Shown piece after piece: positions 1-8,697 of a DNA stretch of 55,983 nucleotides. The DNA is taken from the NCBI RefSeq assembly GCF_009650995.1, contig NZ_WHVV01000018.1:1-55983 (forward strand). The letters run 5' to 3'. A model generated the notes under the pieces. That model made no database searches and was not told where the DNA came from. It was given only the letters and a program-made list of their open reading frames with translations. The position numbers were made by a program, and so were the translations under genes. This DNA is from Sporosarcina cascadiensis (GTDB lineage: Bacteria > Bacillota > Bacilli > Bacillales_A > Planococcaceae). Each line of letters opens with the position of its first letter. The stretch's first letter is position 1.

Positions 1-66
1 CACATATGCTCTATCGAGAATTTGCTGCAGGTCAGGGCCTCGCCTGAAGAAAAAGGAGAAGATATT

Positions 67-663
67 ATGTATGAACCGATCGATGCATCTTTTTTTCAGG
101 AGCCGGTTTTGCAGCTTTCCCGCAGTCTGATCGGCAAATATCTAGTTCATGAAACACCGGCTGGCCTTCTGGCAGTCCGAATCGTGGAAACGGAAGCCTA
201 TCACGGACCGGAAGACCGGGCGGCGCACAGCTTCAGCAACCGTCCCACCAAGCGGACAGAGGTGATGTTCGGAGAAGCGGGCATGGTATATACATATCAG
301 ATGCACACGCATGTCCTGATGAACGTAGTCGCAGCGGCTGAAGGAACCCCACACGCTGTGCTTCTGCGCGCCGGCGAGCCGGTGGAAGGTCTGGAGCTGA
401 TGCAAGTAAACCGAGGCAGTCATATTAAGAAAGCAGTCGATTTGACTAATGGCCCGGGGAAACTGTCCAAAGCGCTTGGCGTCACCATGCAGTACTATGG
501 CCGCAGCTGGGCTGAAAAACCTTTATATATTGCAGATGGTCTGGCGCAAAATGAAGTAGAAACCGGCCCGCGTGTAGGCATCGGTAACTCTGGTGAGGCT
601 GTTCATTATCCATGGCGGTTTTATGAGAAAGACAACCCGTTCGTCTCGAAATATAGAAAATAA
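67..663 (+). CDS. 3-methyladenine DNA glycosylase (MPG/AAG family)
   Basis: Base-excision repair enzyme that removes alkylated purines from DNA; 198 residues, the usual length for the bacterial AAG fold. The segment LIGKYLVHE, the catalytic-region motif VETEAYHGPEDRAAHS and the NGPGKLSKALG motif are characteristic of this family (YxlJ in B. subtilis). The same frame is open from position 22, but the AAAAGGAG at 51-58 sits at correct spacing before the ATG at 67, so I use that start. The gene is complete at its 3' end; 41 bases separate its stop from the next likely start. Function confident from family motifs; in vivo substrate range is not visible. Confidence 0.9.
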   Translation: MYEPIDASFFQEPVLQLSRSLIGKYLVHETPAGLLAVRIVETEAYHGPEDRAAHSFSNRPTKRTEVMFGEAGMVYTYQMHTHVLMNVVAAAEGTPHAVLLRAGEPVEGLELMQVNRGSHIKKAVDLTNGPGKLSKALGVTMQYYGRSWAEKPLYIADGLAQNEVETGPRVGIGNSGEAVHYPWRFYEKDNPFVSKYRK

Positions 664-704
664 ATGAGTAAAGTATGTCCAATCTAGAGAGGGATCGGGA
701 GAAA

Positions 705-1757
705 ATGAAAGACATATTGAAGATGGGAAGCGCCTTTATCGGCATTATTGTCGGAGCAGGATTTGCTTCGGGCAATGAAATCATGACGTATTTCACAAGT
801 TTTGGATTATGGGGAATAGCGGGTGCGGTTTTTTGCACAGCGCTGTTCGCCTACTTAGGTATGACGCTTACCCGTTTAGGCAGCCGCATGCATACCAGTT
901 CTCATAAAGATGTTATATATAAAATCAGCGGGCGTTATTTAGGTTTTGTGGTAGATGCGATCATCATTTTCACGCTGTTCGGTGTAGGTGTCGTTATGCT
1001 TGCCGGAGCAGGGGCCAATCTGCAGCAGCAATTCGCACTGCCTTCATTTGCAGGCAGCTTGCTGATGATCGTGCTGGTGTTTTTGACGATGCTGCTGGAT
1101 GTGGATAAAGTAGTATCGGTAATCGGCAGTATTACGCCATTTCTGATTATCACTGTGATTGGCGTATCTGTCTATTGTCTGACGACGATGGATACGACGT
1201 TTGCCGTGCTGGATCCTGTGGCGCAGGCAGTGCCTACCACGCTGCCGAACTGGTTTCTGTCTGCCGTTAATTATGTATCGTTCAATATTGCACTCGGTGC
1301 TTCGATGGCGATTGTCATGGGCGGTGCAGAAAAGAATGAACGGATTGCAGGCTGGGGCGGTTTTGTCGGAGGCCTGGGTTTAGGCGGTTTAATTTTACTG
1401 AGTCATTTGGCGATTTTTTCAAAGGTGGAATCGGTGGCAGGAACAGAACTGCCGATGCTTGCCATCATAAATGATATTTCACCCGTGTTTGCGATATTTA
1501 TGTCTCTAGTGCTGTACGGTATGATTTTCAACACGGCGGTCAGCATGTTCTATGCGTTTAGTGCGCGGTTTATCAAGGCGGGAACAGCTAAGTTCAGGTG
1601 GTTCACCGCTTTCGCACTGGTCATCGGCTACGGCCTCAGCTTCTTTGGCTTTACCAATCTGGTAAGCAATTTCTACCCGCTCGTCGGATATCTGGGGCTG
1701 TTTCTGGTTGGAGCGCTGATTGTTGCTTCGTTTGGACTAAAAAAGAAGAGAGGGTAA
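705..1757 (+). CDS. YkvI-like polytopic membrane protein
   Basis: About 350 residues and roughly ten hydrophobic segments; the opening segment with IGIIVGAGFASGNEI is typical of the YkvI/COG3949 group, related in fold to the APC/LeuT transporter superfamily. Substrate unknown. An in-frame ATG at 675 would add ten charged residues but has no ribosome binding site; the ATG at 705 follows purine-rich GAGAGGG and CGGGAG stretches and gives the start MKDILKMGSAF expected of the family. It lies just downstream of the glycosylase and could be cotranscribed. No terminator is evident; the following DNA is the tandem repeat region. Confidence 0.75.
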   Translation: MKDILKMGSAFIGIIVGAGFASGNEIMTYFTSFGLWGIAGAVFCTALFAYLGMTLTRLGSRMHTSSHKDVIYKISGRYLGFVVDAIIIFTLFGVGVVMLAGAGANLQQQFALPSFAGSLLMIVLVFLTMLLDVDKVVSVIGSITPFLIITVIGVSVYCLTTMDTTFAVLDPVAQAVPTTLPNWFLSAVNYVSFNIALGASMAIVMGGAEKNERIAGWGGFVGGLGLGGLILLSHLAIFSKVESVAGTELPMLAIINDISPVFAIFMSLVLYGMIFNTAVSMFYAFSARFIKAGTAKFRWFTAFALVIGYGLSFFGFTNLVSNFYPLVGYLGLFLVGALIVASFGLKKKRG

Positions 1758-1858
1758 GTGGAATGAACACCTTTTCGCTGCTCGACTTTGCAGAGTGTGT
1801 AAATAAAGTGTGAGTTTTGCAGTTTAAACCCGCTTCGGCGCTGGGGGATTGCCTTACG

Positions 1859-1899
1859 CTATGAGCCTGCTGGCGAAAGGCGTGCCAGCAGGCTCATAG
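1859..1899. repeat. Palindrome in A unit 1
   Basis: A perfect 16-bp inverted repeat: left arm CTATGAGCCTGCTGGC at 1859-1874, right arm GCCAGCAGGCTCATAG at 1884-1899, separated by 9 bases. It could form a stable hairpin in RNA or single-stranded DNA. There is no T run after it, so it is not a typical terminator. Confidence 0.9.
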
Positions 1900-2075
1900 C
1901 CACGGCCGACCCCGCAGTTGCGCCTGCGCTGGTGTGTGGGATATGTAAGGCATGTTGCTTTTTGGCAGAGTGTGGATTTAGGTGGTGTTGTTTCGCTGCT
2001 CGACTTTGCGGGAGGTTTAAATGAAGTATGCGTTTGCAGTTTGAACCCGCTTCGGCGCTGGGGGATTGCCTTACG

Positions 2076-2116
2076 CTGTGAGCCTGCTGGCGAAGAACGT
2101 GCCAGCAGGCTCACAG
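2076..2116. repeat. Palindrome in A unit 2, with compensatory change
   Basis: A perfect 16-bp inverted repeat: CTGTGAGCCTGCTGGC at 2076-2091 and GCCAGCAGGCTCACAG at 2101-2116. Compared with unit 1, A to G in the left arm is matched by T to C in the right arm, so pairing is kept. Confidence 0.9.
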
Positions 2117-2290
2117 CCACGGCCGACCCCGCAGTTGCGCCTACGCTGGTGTGGAGAATTTATGTCAAGCTGCTTTTTTGCAGTGTGTGGATTTAGGTGG
2201 TGTTGTTTCGGTGCTCGACTTTGCGGGAAGTTTAAATGAAGTATACGTTTGCAGTTTAAACCCGCTTCGGCGCTGGGGGATTGCCTTACG

Positions 2291-2331
2291 CTATGAGCCT
2301 GCTGGCGAAAGGCGTGCCAGCAGTCTCATAG
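2291..2331. repeat. Palindrome in A unit 3, one mismatch
   Basis: Left arm CTATGAGCCTGCTGGC at 2291-2306; right arm GCCAGCAGTCTCATAG at 2316-2331. The arms match the unit 1 version except for a single G to T change in the right arm. Confidence 0.9.
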
Positions 2332-2786
2332 CCACGGCCGACCCCGCAGTTGCGCCTACGCTGGTGTGTGGGATATGTAAGGCATGTTGCTTTTTGGTAG
2401 AGTGTGAGTCGAGTTGGCGTGGTTTCGTTTCTCGACTTTGTAAACGCATTGAACACAAGAATTTGAGCCTTTGCAGAATGATATGTAATGCATGAAACAA
2501 CAAATGTCAAAAAGGTCCCAGACGGTATGCTCCTGCTCACATAAAAACTTTGAAAAATAAGCCTAGTGTACCGGAGCGGAAGGCAACCTAAGTACGCCGC
2601 GTCCTGCGGCAACGGTTGCATGACTCACTTCGTGTGAGCCTGCGGCTAAAACCACTCTGGGAGGATCAGCCCGACAGGTGAGACGACTTGCGACCAAGTC
2701 GGCTCACCGCGGGCCCGCAAGACACGCGTCCGCCTGAAGCGCAGGGAAACGGTCTCTATATAGCTTACAATCTCAATAACACCATA

Positions 2787-2820
2787 CAAAAAGCCCGCGA
2801 TATGAAGATCGCGGGCTTTT
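2787..2820 (-). terminator. Rho-independent terminator of hmp
   Basis: Stem AAAAGCCCGCGAT / ATCGCGGGCTTTT with a 6-base loop. On the minus strand it is followed by a T run, directly after the hmp stop codon. Confidence 0.85.
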
Positions 2821-2831
2821 GCCTGTTGTTA

Positions 2832-4019
2832 TTAAACTGTTGCTAATTCAAGCTGTACTGCAGGCCCGAAGAACTCGTAGTGTACTTTATCTTCCGGTAC
2901 TCCAATTGCAAGAAGCTGCTGGATGACGAACTCCATGAAGCCGGTAGGTCCGCATACATACACGTCGCTTCCCGGGATCACGTTCTCTTCAAGGAACTCG
3001 CGGGTAAACATGCCGTCTCCTTCTTCTGAATAAAGAGCTTTATACGTTGAGTTCGGCAACTTGGCGTTCAGCTGCTCCAACTTGTTCGCGAATGCCTGCT
3101 GGCTGCGAGTACGTGCAGAGTGAAGGAACGCCACTTCGCGCTCTGGAGACAAGTCTGCAATTGTAGAATACATAGCTTTCATTGGCGTGATGCCTACACC
3201 GCCGCTGATTAATGTAACAGGTTCTGTACCTGTAGGCTCTAGATAGAAATCTCCTGCCGGTGCACTTACTTCGATGATATCTCCGACTGATGCTTCGTTA
3301 TGCAAATAGCAAGAAACCACGCCGTTCGGCTGCAATGTATCTTCACGTTTTACCGAAATACGGAACGTTTCATCGTTAGATTTCTGTGACAGGCTGTATT
3401 GACGATTAACGATGTTTTTTGCGCCCGGTATTGATGTACGAACTGTGATGTACTGTCCTGGCAAGTAGTACGGTAATTTCTTTCCGTCTACCGGCTTTAG
3501 ATAGAAGGAAGTAATAATGTCGCTTTCTTCTACTTTGTCTACGATTTCAAAATTCTTGAACTCTCTCCAGCCGCCCTCTGCATTTTCAGTATTGTCGTAC
3601 ATTTCTGCTTCAACACCGATAAACGCATCTGCAATTACGCCGTAAGCTGCCGCCCATGCTTCAATAATTTCAGGAGTTGCTGCGTCGCCGAGAACTTCTT
3701 TGATCGCACCAAGTAAATATTCTCCTACGATCGGGTAATGTTCAGGTTTAATTCCTAAAGATACGTGCTTGTGTGCAATCTGGACAACTGCCGGTAAAAT
3801 AGCGCCTAAGTTGTCAATATGTTGCGCTGCTGCGTATACAGTGTTCGCAAGAGCTGTCTGCTGACGCCCTTGTGATTGATTGGCGTGATTGAATATATCT
3901 AGTAATTCTGGATGGGCTTCGAACATATTTCTGTAGAAAACTGTTGTAATGGTTTTACCGTGCTGCTCAAGAACAGGTACTGTGGATTTGATAATGTCGA
4001 TAGTTTTTTGATCTAACAT
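2832..4019 (-). CDS. hmp: Flavohemoglobin (nitric oxide dioxygenase)
   Basis: Converts nitric oxide plus oxygen to nitrate using NAD(P)H, protecting against nitrosative stress in the cytoplasm. The 395-residue length is full-size. Residues about 1-140 are the globin domain with the haem-ligand region [13 protein letters not shown]; about 150-260 is the FAD-binding domain (RQYSLS); the rest binds NAD (SGGVGITPM and CGPTGFM). AAAGG upstream of the ATG at 4019 supports the start. It is divergent from an NsrR-type repressor, the regulator that normally controls hmp, and an NsrR-like dyad lies in the shared 214-bp gap. Confidence 0.96.
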   Translation of the reverse strand: MLDQKTIDIIKSTVPVLEQHGKTITTVFYRNMFEAHPELLDIFNHANQSQGRQQTALANTVYAAAQHIDNLGAILPAVVQIAHKHVSLGIKPEHYPIVGEYLLGAIKEVLGDAATPEIIEAWAAAYGVIADAFIGVEAEMYDNTENAEGGWREFKNFEIVDKVEESDIITSFYLKPVDGKKLPYYLPGQYITVRTSIPGAKNIVNRQYSLSQKSNDETFRISVKREDTLQPNGVVSCYLHNEASVGDIIEVSAPAGDFYLEPTGTEPVTLISGGVGITPMKAMYSTIADLSPEREVAFLHSARTRSQQAFANKLEQLNAKLPNSTYKALYSEEGDGMFTREFLEENVIPGSDVYVCGPTGFMEFVIQQLLAIGVPEDKVHYEFFGPAVQLELATV

Positions 4020-4080
4020 GGGTAATGCACAACCTTTCCGGATTTGATACTCTCATCATAAAACATTATTTCGCTTAAAG

Positions 4081-4097
4081 CTATATTTAAAATACAT
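4081..4097 (-). promoter_or_regulatory. Candidate NsrR operator upstream of hmp
   Basis: Read on the minus strand this is ATGTATTTTAAATATAG, which matches a perfect 17-bp dyad ATGTATTTTAAATACAT except at two positions. AT-rich dyads of this form are the type recognised by NsrR in Bacillus (from memory). Its position between hmp and the nsrR-like gene is right for repression of hmp. Binding is inferred. Confidence 0.5.
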
Positions 4098-4233
4098 GTT
4101 TAAATGAAATACAAAATTTGGACACAGTTCATTCAAAAAGCTGCCATGATTTCCTGACAGGCGTGCGGTTGCGAAATAAGGAAAATCCGTTTGAAAATGC
4201 TATACTTGAAATAGAACTGAAAGTGGTGATACG

Positions 4234-4680
4234 ATGCGTTTGACAATGTATACTGATTACTCGCTGCGCGTTTTGATTTTTCTTGCTTCCAAGCGACCTG
4301 ATGAACTGTCTACCGTTCAGGAAATTTCGGATGCTTATGGAATCTCCAAAAATCACCTCACCAAAATTGTCCACGAGTTAGGCAAACTCGAGCTGATCGA
4401 GACAATTCGCGGACGCGGCGGGGGAATACGTCTCAGCGTTGACCCGAAAGACATAAACGTCGGTGAACTCGTACGTAAAACGGAAGACGATTTTCATCTG
4501 GTCGAATGTTTTGATCCAAATAAAAACCTCTGTGTCTTATCCTCAGCCTGTCGGTTGAAAGGTGTATTATATGAAGCGTTGCAAGCCTATTTCTCTGTGC
4601 TTGACGGTTATACGATCGCAGATTTCCTTCATAATAAAGAGGAGATTCATGCGTTATTATTTCCCACTAGTCAATCCTGA
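4234..4680 (+). CDS. nsrR: Rrf2-family nitric oxide-sensing repressor NsrR
   Basis: A 148-residue winged-helix regulator. The N-terminal MRLTMYTDYSLRVLIFLAS and the DNA-recognition region ISKNHLTKIVHELGKL are typical of Rrf2 proteins. Three cysteines in the pattern ECF-x6-LC-x5-AC (about residues 90-105) match the iron-sulfur ligands of NsrR, whose cluster reacts with nitric oxide and releases DNA. AAAGTGGTGAT precedes the ATG. It sits head to head with hmp, its classic target. IscR or CymR are alternatives within Rrf2, but cysteine spacing and neighbourhood favour NsrR. Confidence 0.88.
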   Translation: MRLTMYTDYSLRVLIFLASKRPDELSTVQEISDAYGISKNHLTKIVHELGKLELIETIRGRGGGIRLSVDPKDINVGELVRKTEDDFHLVECFDPNKNLCVLSSACRLKGVLYEALQAYFSVLDGYTIADFLHNKEEIHALLFPTSQS

Positions 4681-4744
4681 GTAATGTGGTAGAATATAAG
4701 TATTCAATTTTGGAAGAACTGATTGTATTAGGAGGAATTAAGGA

Positions 4745-5671
4745 ATGTCAAAAGTGTTAGTCATCGGGCATAAAAACCCGGATACAGATTCCATCGCATC
4801 TGCCATTACGTATGCATATCTGAAGCAGCAAATAGGTGTGGATGCAGAAGCGGTGCGTTTAGGAAACATTTCAAAAGAAACGGCGTATGCATTGGAAACA
4901 TTTGGTTTTGAAGCGCCGCGTCTGATTGAAAAAGCTTCGCCGGAAGTATCACAGGTGATTCTGGTTGACCACAATGAAAAACAGCAAAGTGTAGACGATC
5001 TGGACGAGGTACAAGTTACGGAGGTTATTGACCACCACCGAATCGCAAATTTCCAGACGAATGATCCATTATATTACCGCGCTGAGCCTGTAGGCTGCAC
5101 GGCAACTATCCTGAATAAATTATTTAAGGAGCATGGAGTTGGGATTCCAAAAGATATTGCAGGCCTCATGCTGTCTGCCATTGTTTCTGATTCATTATTG
5201 TTCAAGTCCCCTACATTTACTGCAGAAGATCAGAAGGCAGCTGAAGAATTAGCTGAACTTGCTGAAGTGAATGCAGCAGAATATGGCCTTGCCATGCTGA
5301 AAGCGGGAGCAGATCTAAGTGCAACTCCTGTCAATGAATTAGTCAGACTGGATGCAAAAGAGTTTTCATTCGGCGATGTCAAAATAGAAATTGCCCAAGT
5401 CAACGCAGTGGATTTGCAGGATATTCTCGGACGCCAGGCAGAACTCGAGGAATTACTTTTACAAGTCATCGAGCAGAAGAATCTGGACCTGTTTTTATTC
5501 GTTGTGACAGATATCATCAACAGTGATTCTGTTATCATCGCGCTCGGGAAAGAAGCAGAACGCGCAGGATCTGCGTTTAATGTTTCGTTCAATAATAACT
5601 CCGCTTTGCTGAAAGGCATTGTGTCACGTAAAAAACAGATTGTGCCGGTATTGACTGAAGCACTTTCATAA
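4745..5671 (+). CDS. ppaC: Manganese-dependent inorganic pyrophosphatase (family II)
   Basis: Hydrolyses pyrophosphate to phosphate, pulling biosynthetic reactions forward; cytoplasmic, DHH phosphoesterase superfamily. 308 residues, full length. Metal-binding motifs are visible in order: GHKNPDTDS near the N-terminus, LVDHNE, and the DHH signature VIDHHRI; the C-terminal DHHA2 domain has the substrate-binding SRKKQ near residue 297. An excellent AGGAGG lies just before the ATG. A strong hairpin terminator follows immediately, so it ends its transcription unit. Confidence 0.96.
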   Translation: MSKVLVIGHKNPDTDSIASAITYAYLKQQIGVDAEAVRLGNISKETAYALETFGFEAPRLIEKASPEVSQVILVDHNEKQQSVDDLDEVQVTEVIDHHRIANFQTNDPLYYRAEPVGCTATILNKLFKEHGVGIPKDIAGLMLSAIVSDSLLFKSPTFTAEDQKAAEELAELAEVNAAEYGLAMLKAGADLSATPVNELVRLDAKEFSFGDVKIEIAQVNAVDLQDILGRQAELEELLLQVIEQKNLDLFLFVVTDIINSDSVIIALGKEAERAGSAFNVSFNNNSALLKGIVSRKKQIVPVLTEALS

Positions 5672-5675
5672 GTAT

Positions 5676-5722
5676 AAGACTGCATGGAAAACGGCAAAAC
5701 CGTCTCCATGCAGTCTTTTTTT
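5676..5722. terminator. Bidirectional terminator between ppaC and the Rieske gene
   Basis: Stem AAGACTGCATGGA / TCCATGCAGTCTT followed by a run of T on the plus strand. The T run touches the stop codon of the convergent oxidoreductase, so it may serve both genes. Confidence 0.85.
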
Positions 5723-7100
5723 ATCCCAGGTCAAGCGGCTCGGTAGCAGGACCTTCCAATACCGAACCGTCAGCCCGGAAGCGCGAACCGTGACAAGGGC
5801 AGTCCCATGTCTGATCTCCTTTATTCCAGCGGGTGCGGCAGCCCATATGTGTGCAGATCGGTGAATCTGTACGTGCAATATGTCCGCCAGCAAATTCTTT
5901 GACAGTGCGGCCTGTCAATAACAGAGCCTGACTGAATAAGGCGCCGAAATCTGTACGGCTCGGCGAATATAGCGCAGCCGCCTGATTTTTCCTGCCTACG
6001 ATAGCATCCGAAATGACACATGCGCTTGTCAGTGAATTGGAAAGCCCCCATTTTCTGTAGCCGGTACTGATAAAGACATGGGGCAATGAATCCGAAATCA
6101 CACCGGCATAGGGTACGAGATCAGGGGTGGAAGGGTCCTGTGCAGACCACTTATAGACAATGTCCGAATGCTGGAACGTCGTTTTCAAGTCTTCTGCGAT
6201 CCGGTCATAATGGATTTGTGTGTCTTTCTCAGCACCTGCCGGATGAGATTCTGCGCTCAGCAGCAAATAAGACTGCCCGTCAATCGTTGCTGTGCGGATA
6301 GAGCGTTTGGGGTTGTCTACGGCAATGTACTGATTCATAAAAGAAGTTTCCGTTTTTGCCGCCGCGATATAAGAACGTTCGACATCAAGTTTCAGAATCT
6401 GCATGCCTGCGAGCGCTTCAATCGGATAATGAGAACAAATAATGAGCTGCCGATAACTGACTTGTTTAGAAGAAGCGAGTTTGACGAAATGGCGGTCGGT
6501 ATCAAGCTTAGCGACCTGTGAGTGTTCAAAAATGCGGGCGCCTGCCTCTTCTGCAAGCTTCAAAAGCTTCTGACCGAAACGTACCGGATGAATTTGTGCT
6601 TCGTCCTCTATAATCAGTGTATTCGCTGTCTCAAAAGGCAGATCACTTGCCTTGCCTGATAATTTGAACGGTATTCCAATTTCCTCATAGGCTTTCTTTT
6701 CCCTCATTAAATCTTCTGTACCTTTTGCGGTCTGCGAATAAAGAGCAGAATGAGCTGCCTGCAGTTCATTGGTATCCGCTATGGAGCGGGCGAATTGCAA
6801 AGCATCTTCGTTGGCATTGAAATAAGTTTTTGCGCTCTCGGTATCAAAATGCTGGATCAGATCTGCATACACCAGATCATGCTGCGCAGTCAGTTTACCC
6901 GTGGAATTGCCGGTCGCTCCGTGCAGTACACTGTTCTTTTCCAAGAGTACTACGTCTTTTCCCTGCTTCGCCAAAAAATAGGCATTCGCAATTCCGCTCA
7001 ATCCTCCGCCGATAATTACTACTTCACAGGAAAGATCATCTTGTACAGGGGGATATTTTTCTTGCGAGCCAGCTGTAGCCAGCCATAATGATTCATTCAT
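5721..7100 (-). CDS. FAD-dependent oxidoreductase with C-terminal Rieske domain (YhfW-like)
   Basis: 459 residues. The N-terminal part is a DAO-type flavoprotein domain with the dinucleotide motif VVIIGGGLSGIANAYFL at about residue 28. The C-terminal 60 residues form a Rieske [2Fe-2S] domain with CTHMGC and CPCHGSRF, supplying two Cys and two His ligands. The pairing matches B. subtilis YhfW; the substrate is not known. It is somewhat shorter than that homolog (about 509 residues from memory), ending soon after the Rieske motif, but both cofactor sites are intact. Start at 7100 (MNESLWLATAG) is preceded by GAGGTGTTGAA. Confidence 0.85.
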   Translation of the reverse strand: MNESLWLATAGSQEKYPPVQDDLSCEVVIIGGGLSGIANAYFLAKQGKDVVLLEKNSVLHGATGNSTGKLTAQHDLVYADLIQHFDTESAKTYFNANEDALQFARSIADTNELQAAHSALYSQTAKGTEDLMREKKAYEEIGIPFKLSGKASDLPFETANTLIIEDEAQIHPVRFGQKLLKLAEEAGARIFEHSQVAKLDTDRHFVKLASSKQVSYRQLIICSHYPIEALAGMQILKLDVERSYIAAAKTETSFMNQYIAVDNPKRSIRTATIDGQSYLLLSAESHPAGAEKDTQIHYDRIAEDLKTTFQHSDIVYKWSAQDPSTPDLVPYAGVISDSLPHVFISTGYRKWGLSNSLTSACVISDAIVGRKNQAAALYSPSRTDFGALFSQALLLTGRTVKEFAGGHIARTDSPICTHMGCRTRWNKGDQTWDCPCHGSRFRADGSVLEGPATEPLDLG

Positions 7101-7198
7101 TTCAACACCTCATTCTGTAAGTTTTACTATTCCAGGCATTTATATTGTTGCCACGTTTTCTTAAATCTAAAATAGAATATAGGAAGGTGGCGGAATAA

Positions 7199-7903
7199 AT
7201 GAAAATTGAAGTATGGTCAGACTATGTTTGTCCGTTTTGCTATATCGGAAAAAGACGATTGGAACAAGCGCTGAAGCAGACAGGACTGGAGGGGCAGGTG
7301 GATGTGCAATTTAAGGCGTACCAGCTGGATCCGCATACACCGGTTGCTTCCGGTCAGTCGCTGCTGGAAGGATTAGCTGCTAAATTCAGCGTCAGCAGGA
7401 CAGAAGCGGAAAACATGATGAAGAATATCGAAGAATTGGCGGGCACGGTTGGACTTCATTATCAAACGGATAAAATGACAACTTCGAACACGTTGGATGC
7501 GCACCGTTTGGCGAAGCTTGCACAGCAGCATGGTAAAGAAGCGCAGGTTACAGAGCGACTGCTGCATGGTTATTTTGCTGAAGGCGAGCAGATCGACACG
7601 GAAGAAGTGCTGCTGGCAATCGCGGAAGAAGCAGGCTTAGATGCAGAGCGGACGAAAGCCGTACTGCGCAGTGATGACTTCAAAGATGAGGTGCAGACGG
7701 ATATAGAGGAAGCACGGCAAATCGGTGTACAAGGTGTTCCATTCTTCGTCATCAATCGGAAATATGCAATTTCCGGCGCTCAATCTGCCGAAACATTTGC
7801 AGAGTCACTGAAAAAGGCGGCAAAAGAAGAAAGTGTTCAGCCATCATTGAAAGTTCTCGGAGAAGAGAACTTGCAGTGTAATGACGGATCATGCGACATC
7901 TGA
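7199..7903 (+). CDS. DsbA-family oxidoreductase, FrnE/YwbO type
   Basis: 234-residue thioredoxin-fold protein. The active-site motif CPFC is at residues 11-14 of MKIEVWSDYVCPFCYIGKRR, followed by the helical insertion of DsbA-like proteins and the cis-proline loop GVPFF near residue 180. A second cysteine pair, C-x4-C, lies at the C-terminus (CNDGSC), a feature of FrnE proteins. No signal peptide, so it probably acts in the cytoplasm on disulfides or thiol adducts. AGGAAGGTGG precedes the ATG, and a terminator follows. Confidence 0.88.
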   Translation: MKIEVWSDYVCPFCYIGKRRLEQALKQTGLEGQVDVQFKAYQLDPHTPVASGQSLLEGLAAKFSVSRTEAENMMKNIEELAGTVGLHYQTDKMTTSNTLDAHRLAKLAQQHGKEAQVTERLLHGYFAEGEQIDTEEVLLAIAEEAGLDAERTKAVLRSDDFKDEVQTDIEEARQIGVQGVPFFVINRKYAISGAQSAETFAESLKKAAKEESVQPSLKVLGEENLQCNDGSCDI

Positions 7904-7907
7904 TGCA

Positions 7908-7938
7908 AAAAAACAGCAGCCATTACGGCTGCTGTTTT
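7908..7938 (+). terminator. Rho-independent terminator after the DsbA-like gene
   Basis: Stem AAAACAGCAGCC / GGCTGCTGTTTT with a short loop, immediately after the stop codon. Confidence 0.85.
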
Positions 7939-8015
7939 GTACTGTTCATACAGCGCCTATTATGGCCCATACCCGCCAGAAAGTCGCTTGAAACATGCGG
8001 TGGTAACCTCTTCAA

Positions 8016-8534
8016 TTAAGAAAGATTCTTTCTTACGGCAATCGTCAGCTGAATATCGATAGTATCACCGACCATGACACCGCCCGCTTCTATCGCCCGA
8101 TTCCAAGTCAGATCAAACTCCTTGCGTTTGAGCTTGGCGTCTGCCTCATAGCAGGCTTCAAAATCCTCAGGATCTATAGGCGTGACACAAAACAGGACTT
8201 TCTTTGTCGTCTGCTTAATGGTCAGATCGCCGTTCATCCGATACATACCTTCTTGTTCCATCCAATAAATTGAACGCGAAATGAACGTCATGTAAGGAAA
8301 AGCTGCTGCATCAAAAAAATCCTTTGAGCACAGGTGGATATCACGTTCTTTATTGTCGGTGTCAATCGAGGCTACAGACACTTGAAACTGCACCGTACTC
8401 TTTGACAGGTCAGCGGGATCACCCTCTATGTTTCCGGAAAAATCGCTGAAATTTCCTGTGACCGTGGATACCATCATATGAGGAACTGAAAAACCGACAG
8501 ATGAAGCCGCAGAATCTATTTTCCACTTGCTCAC
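8016..8534 (-). CDS. YceI-family lipocalin-like protein
   Basis: 172 residues from the chosen start; YceI proteins form a beta-barrel that binds isoprenoid-like lipids, with a poorly defined role. The opening WKIDSAASSVGFSVPHMM and the ending GDTIDIQLTI are typical. No signal peptide is present, as in many Bacillales members. Start choice: AGGAGG at 8542-8547 (minus strand) ends only 1-2 bases before the ATG at 8540 but about seven before the GTG at 8534, so GTG giving MSKWKIDS is preferred. An in-frame extension upstream to 8612 is unlikely to be translated. Confidence 0.85.
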   Translation of the reverse strand: MSKWKIDSAASSVGFSVPHMMVSTVTGNFSDFSGNIEGDPADLSKSTVQFQVSVASIDTDNKERDIHLCSKDFFDAAAFPYMTFISRSIYWMEQEGMYRMNGDLTIKQTTKKVLFCVTPIDPEDFEACYEADAKLKRKEFDLTWNRAIEAGGVMVGDTIDIQLTIAVRKNLS

Positions 8535-8565
8535 TTTCATTCCTCCTAGGGACTTTAGTATGTAA

Positions 8566-8594
8566 ACTGTAATGGAATATCCGGCAAAAGTCAA
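8566..8594 (-). promoter_or_regulatory. Candidate sigma-A promoter for the YceI gene
   Basis: On the minus strand, TTGACT (8594-8589), a 17-base spacer and TACAGT (8571-8566), about 30 bases upstream of the GTG start. Confidence 0.5.
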
Positions 8595-8697
8595 AATGAA
8601 AAACCTTGTCAAAAATCCTCATTGCAAGCATACTAATAAAGGGATAAGATTGTTTCTGCGTGAGCTGGAACAGGTAAAGTGAAAGGACTGGGTAAAG

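Larger units (their letters stand above)
1771..2757 (+). repeat. Composite repeat element, copy 1 (three tandem A units plus part B)
   Basis: Four copies of CTCGACTTTG at 1781, 1999, 2214 and 2431 delimit three tandem units of about 217 bp. Each unit contains GCAGTTTRAACCCGCTTCGG, then a long palindrome, then ACCCCGCAGTTGCGCC. After the third unit come a spacer (about 2440-2570) and part B (about 2571-2757) with a hairpin and the conserved GCGGGCCCGCAAGACACGCG block. Related copies lie near 16.6-17.3, 28.3-28.7 and 31.7-31.9 kb in the same orientation. Part B resembles non-coding repeats I recall from other Bacillales; that is memory, not a search. Confidence 0.85.
1758..2831. other. Non-coding stretch filled by composite repeat copy 1
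   Basis: About 1.07 kb without a credible gene between two convergent genes. It holds three tandem units of the palindromic repeat, a spacer, and a second repeat part ending near 2757, then the hmp terminator. Short open frames on both strands are by-products of the repeats: they lack ribosome binding sites and the same translations recur in every unit. Confidence 0.8.

Noticed and set aside
1854..2621. Several open frames of 70-114 codons on both strands in the tandem repeat region
   Set aside because: Their translations repeat from unit to unit, are Arg/Cys/Ala-rich, have no ribosome binding site, and follow from the palindromic repeat.
1771..2757. Composite repeat as an insertion sequence
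   Set aside because: No transposase or remnant can be read in any copy, and no terminal inverted repeats at the outer ends were recognised.
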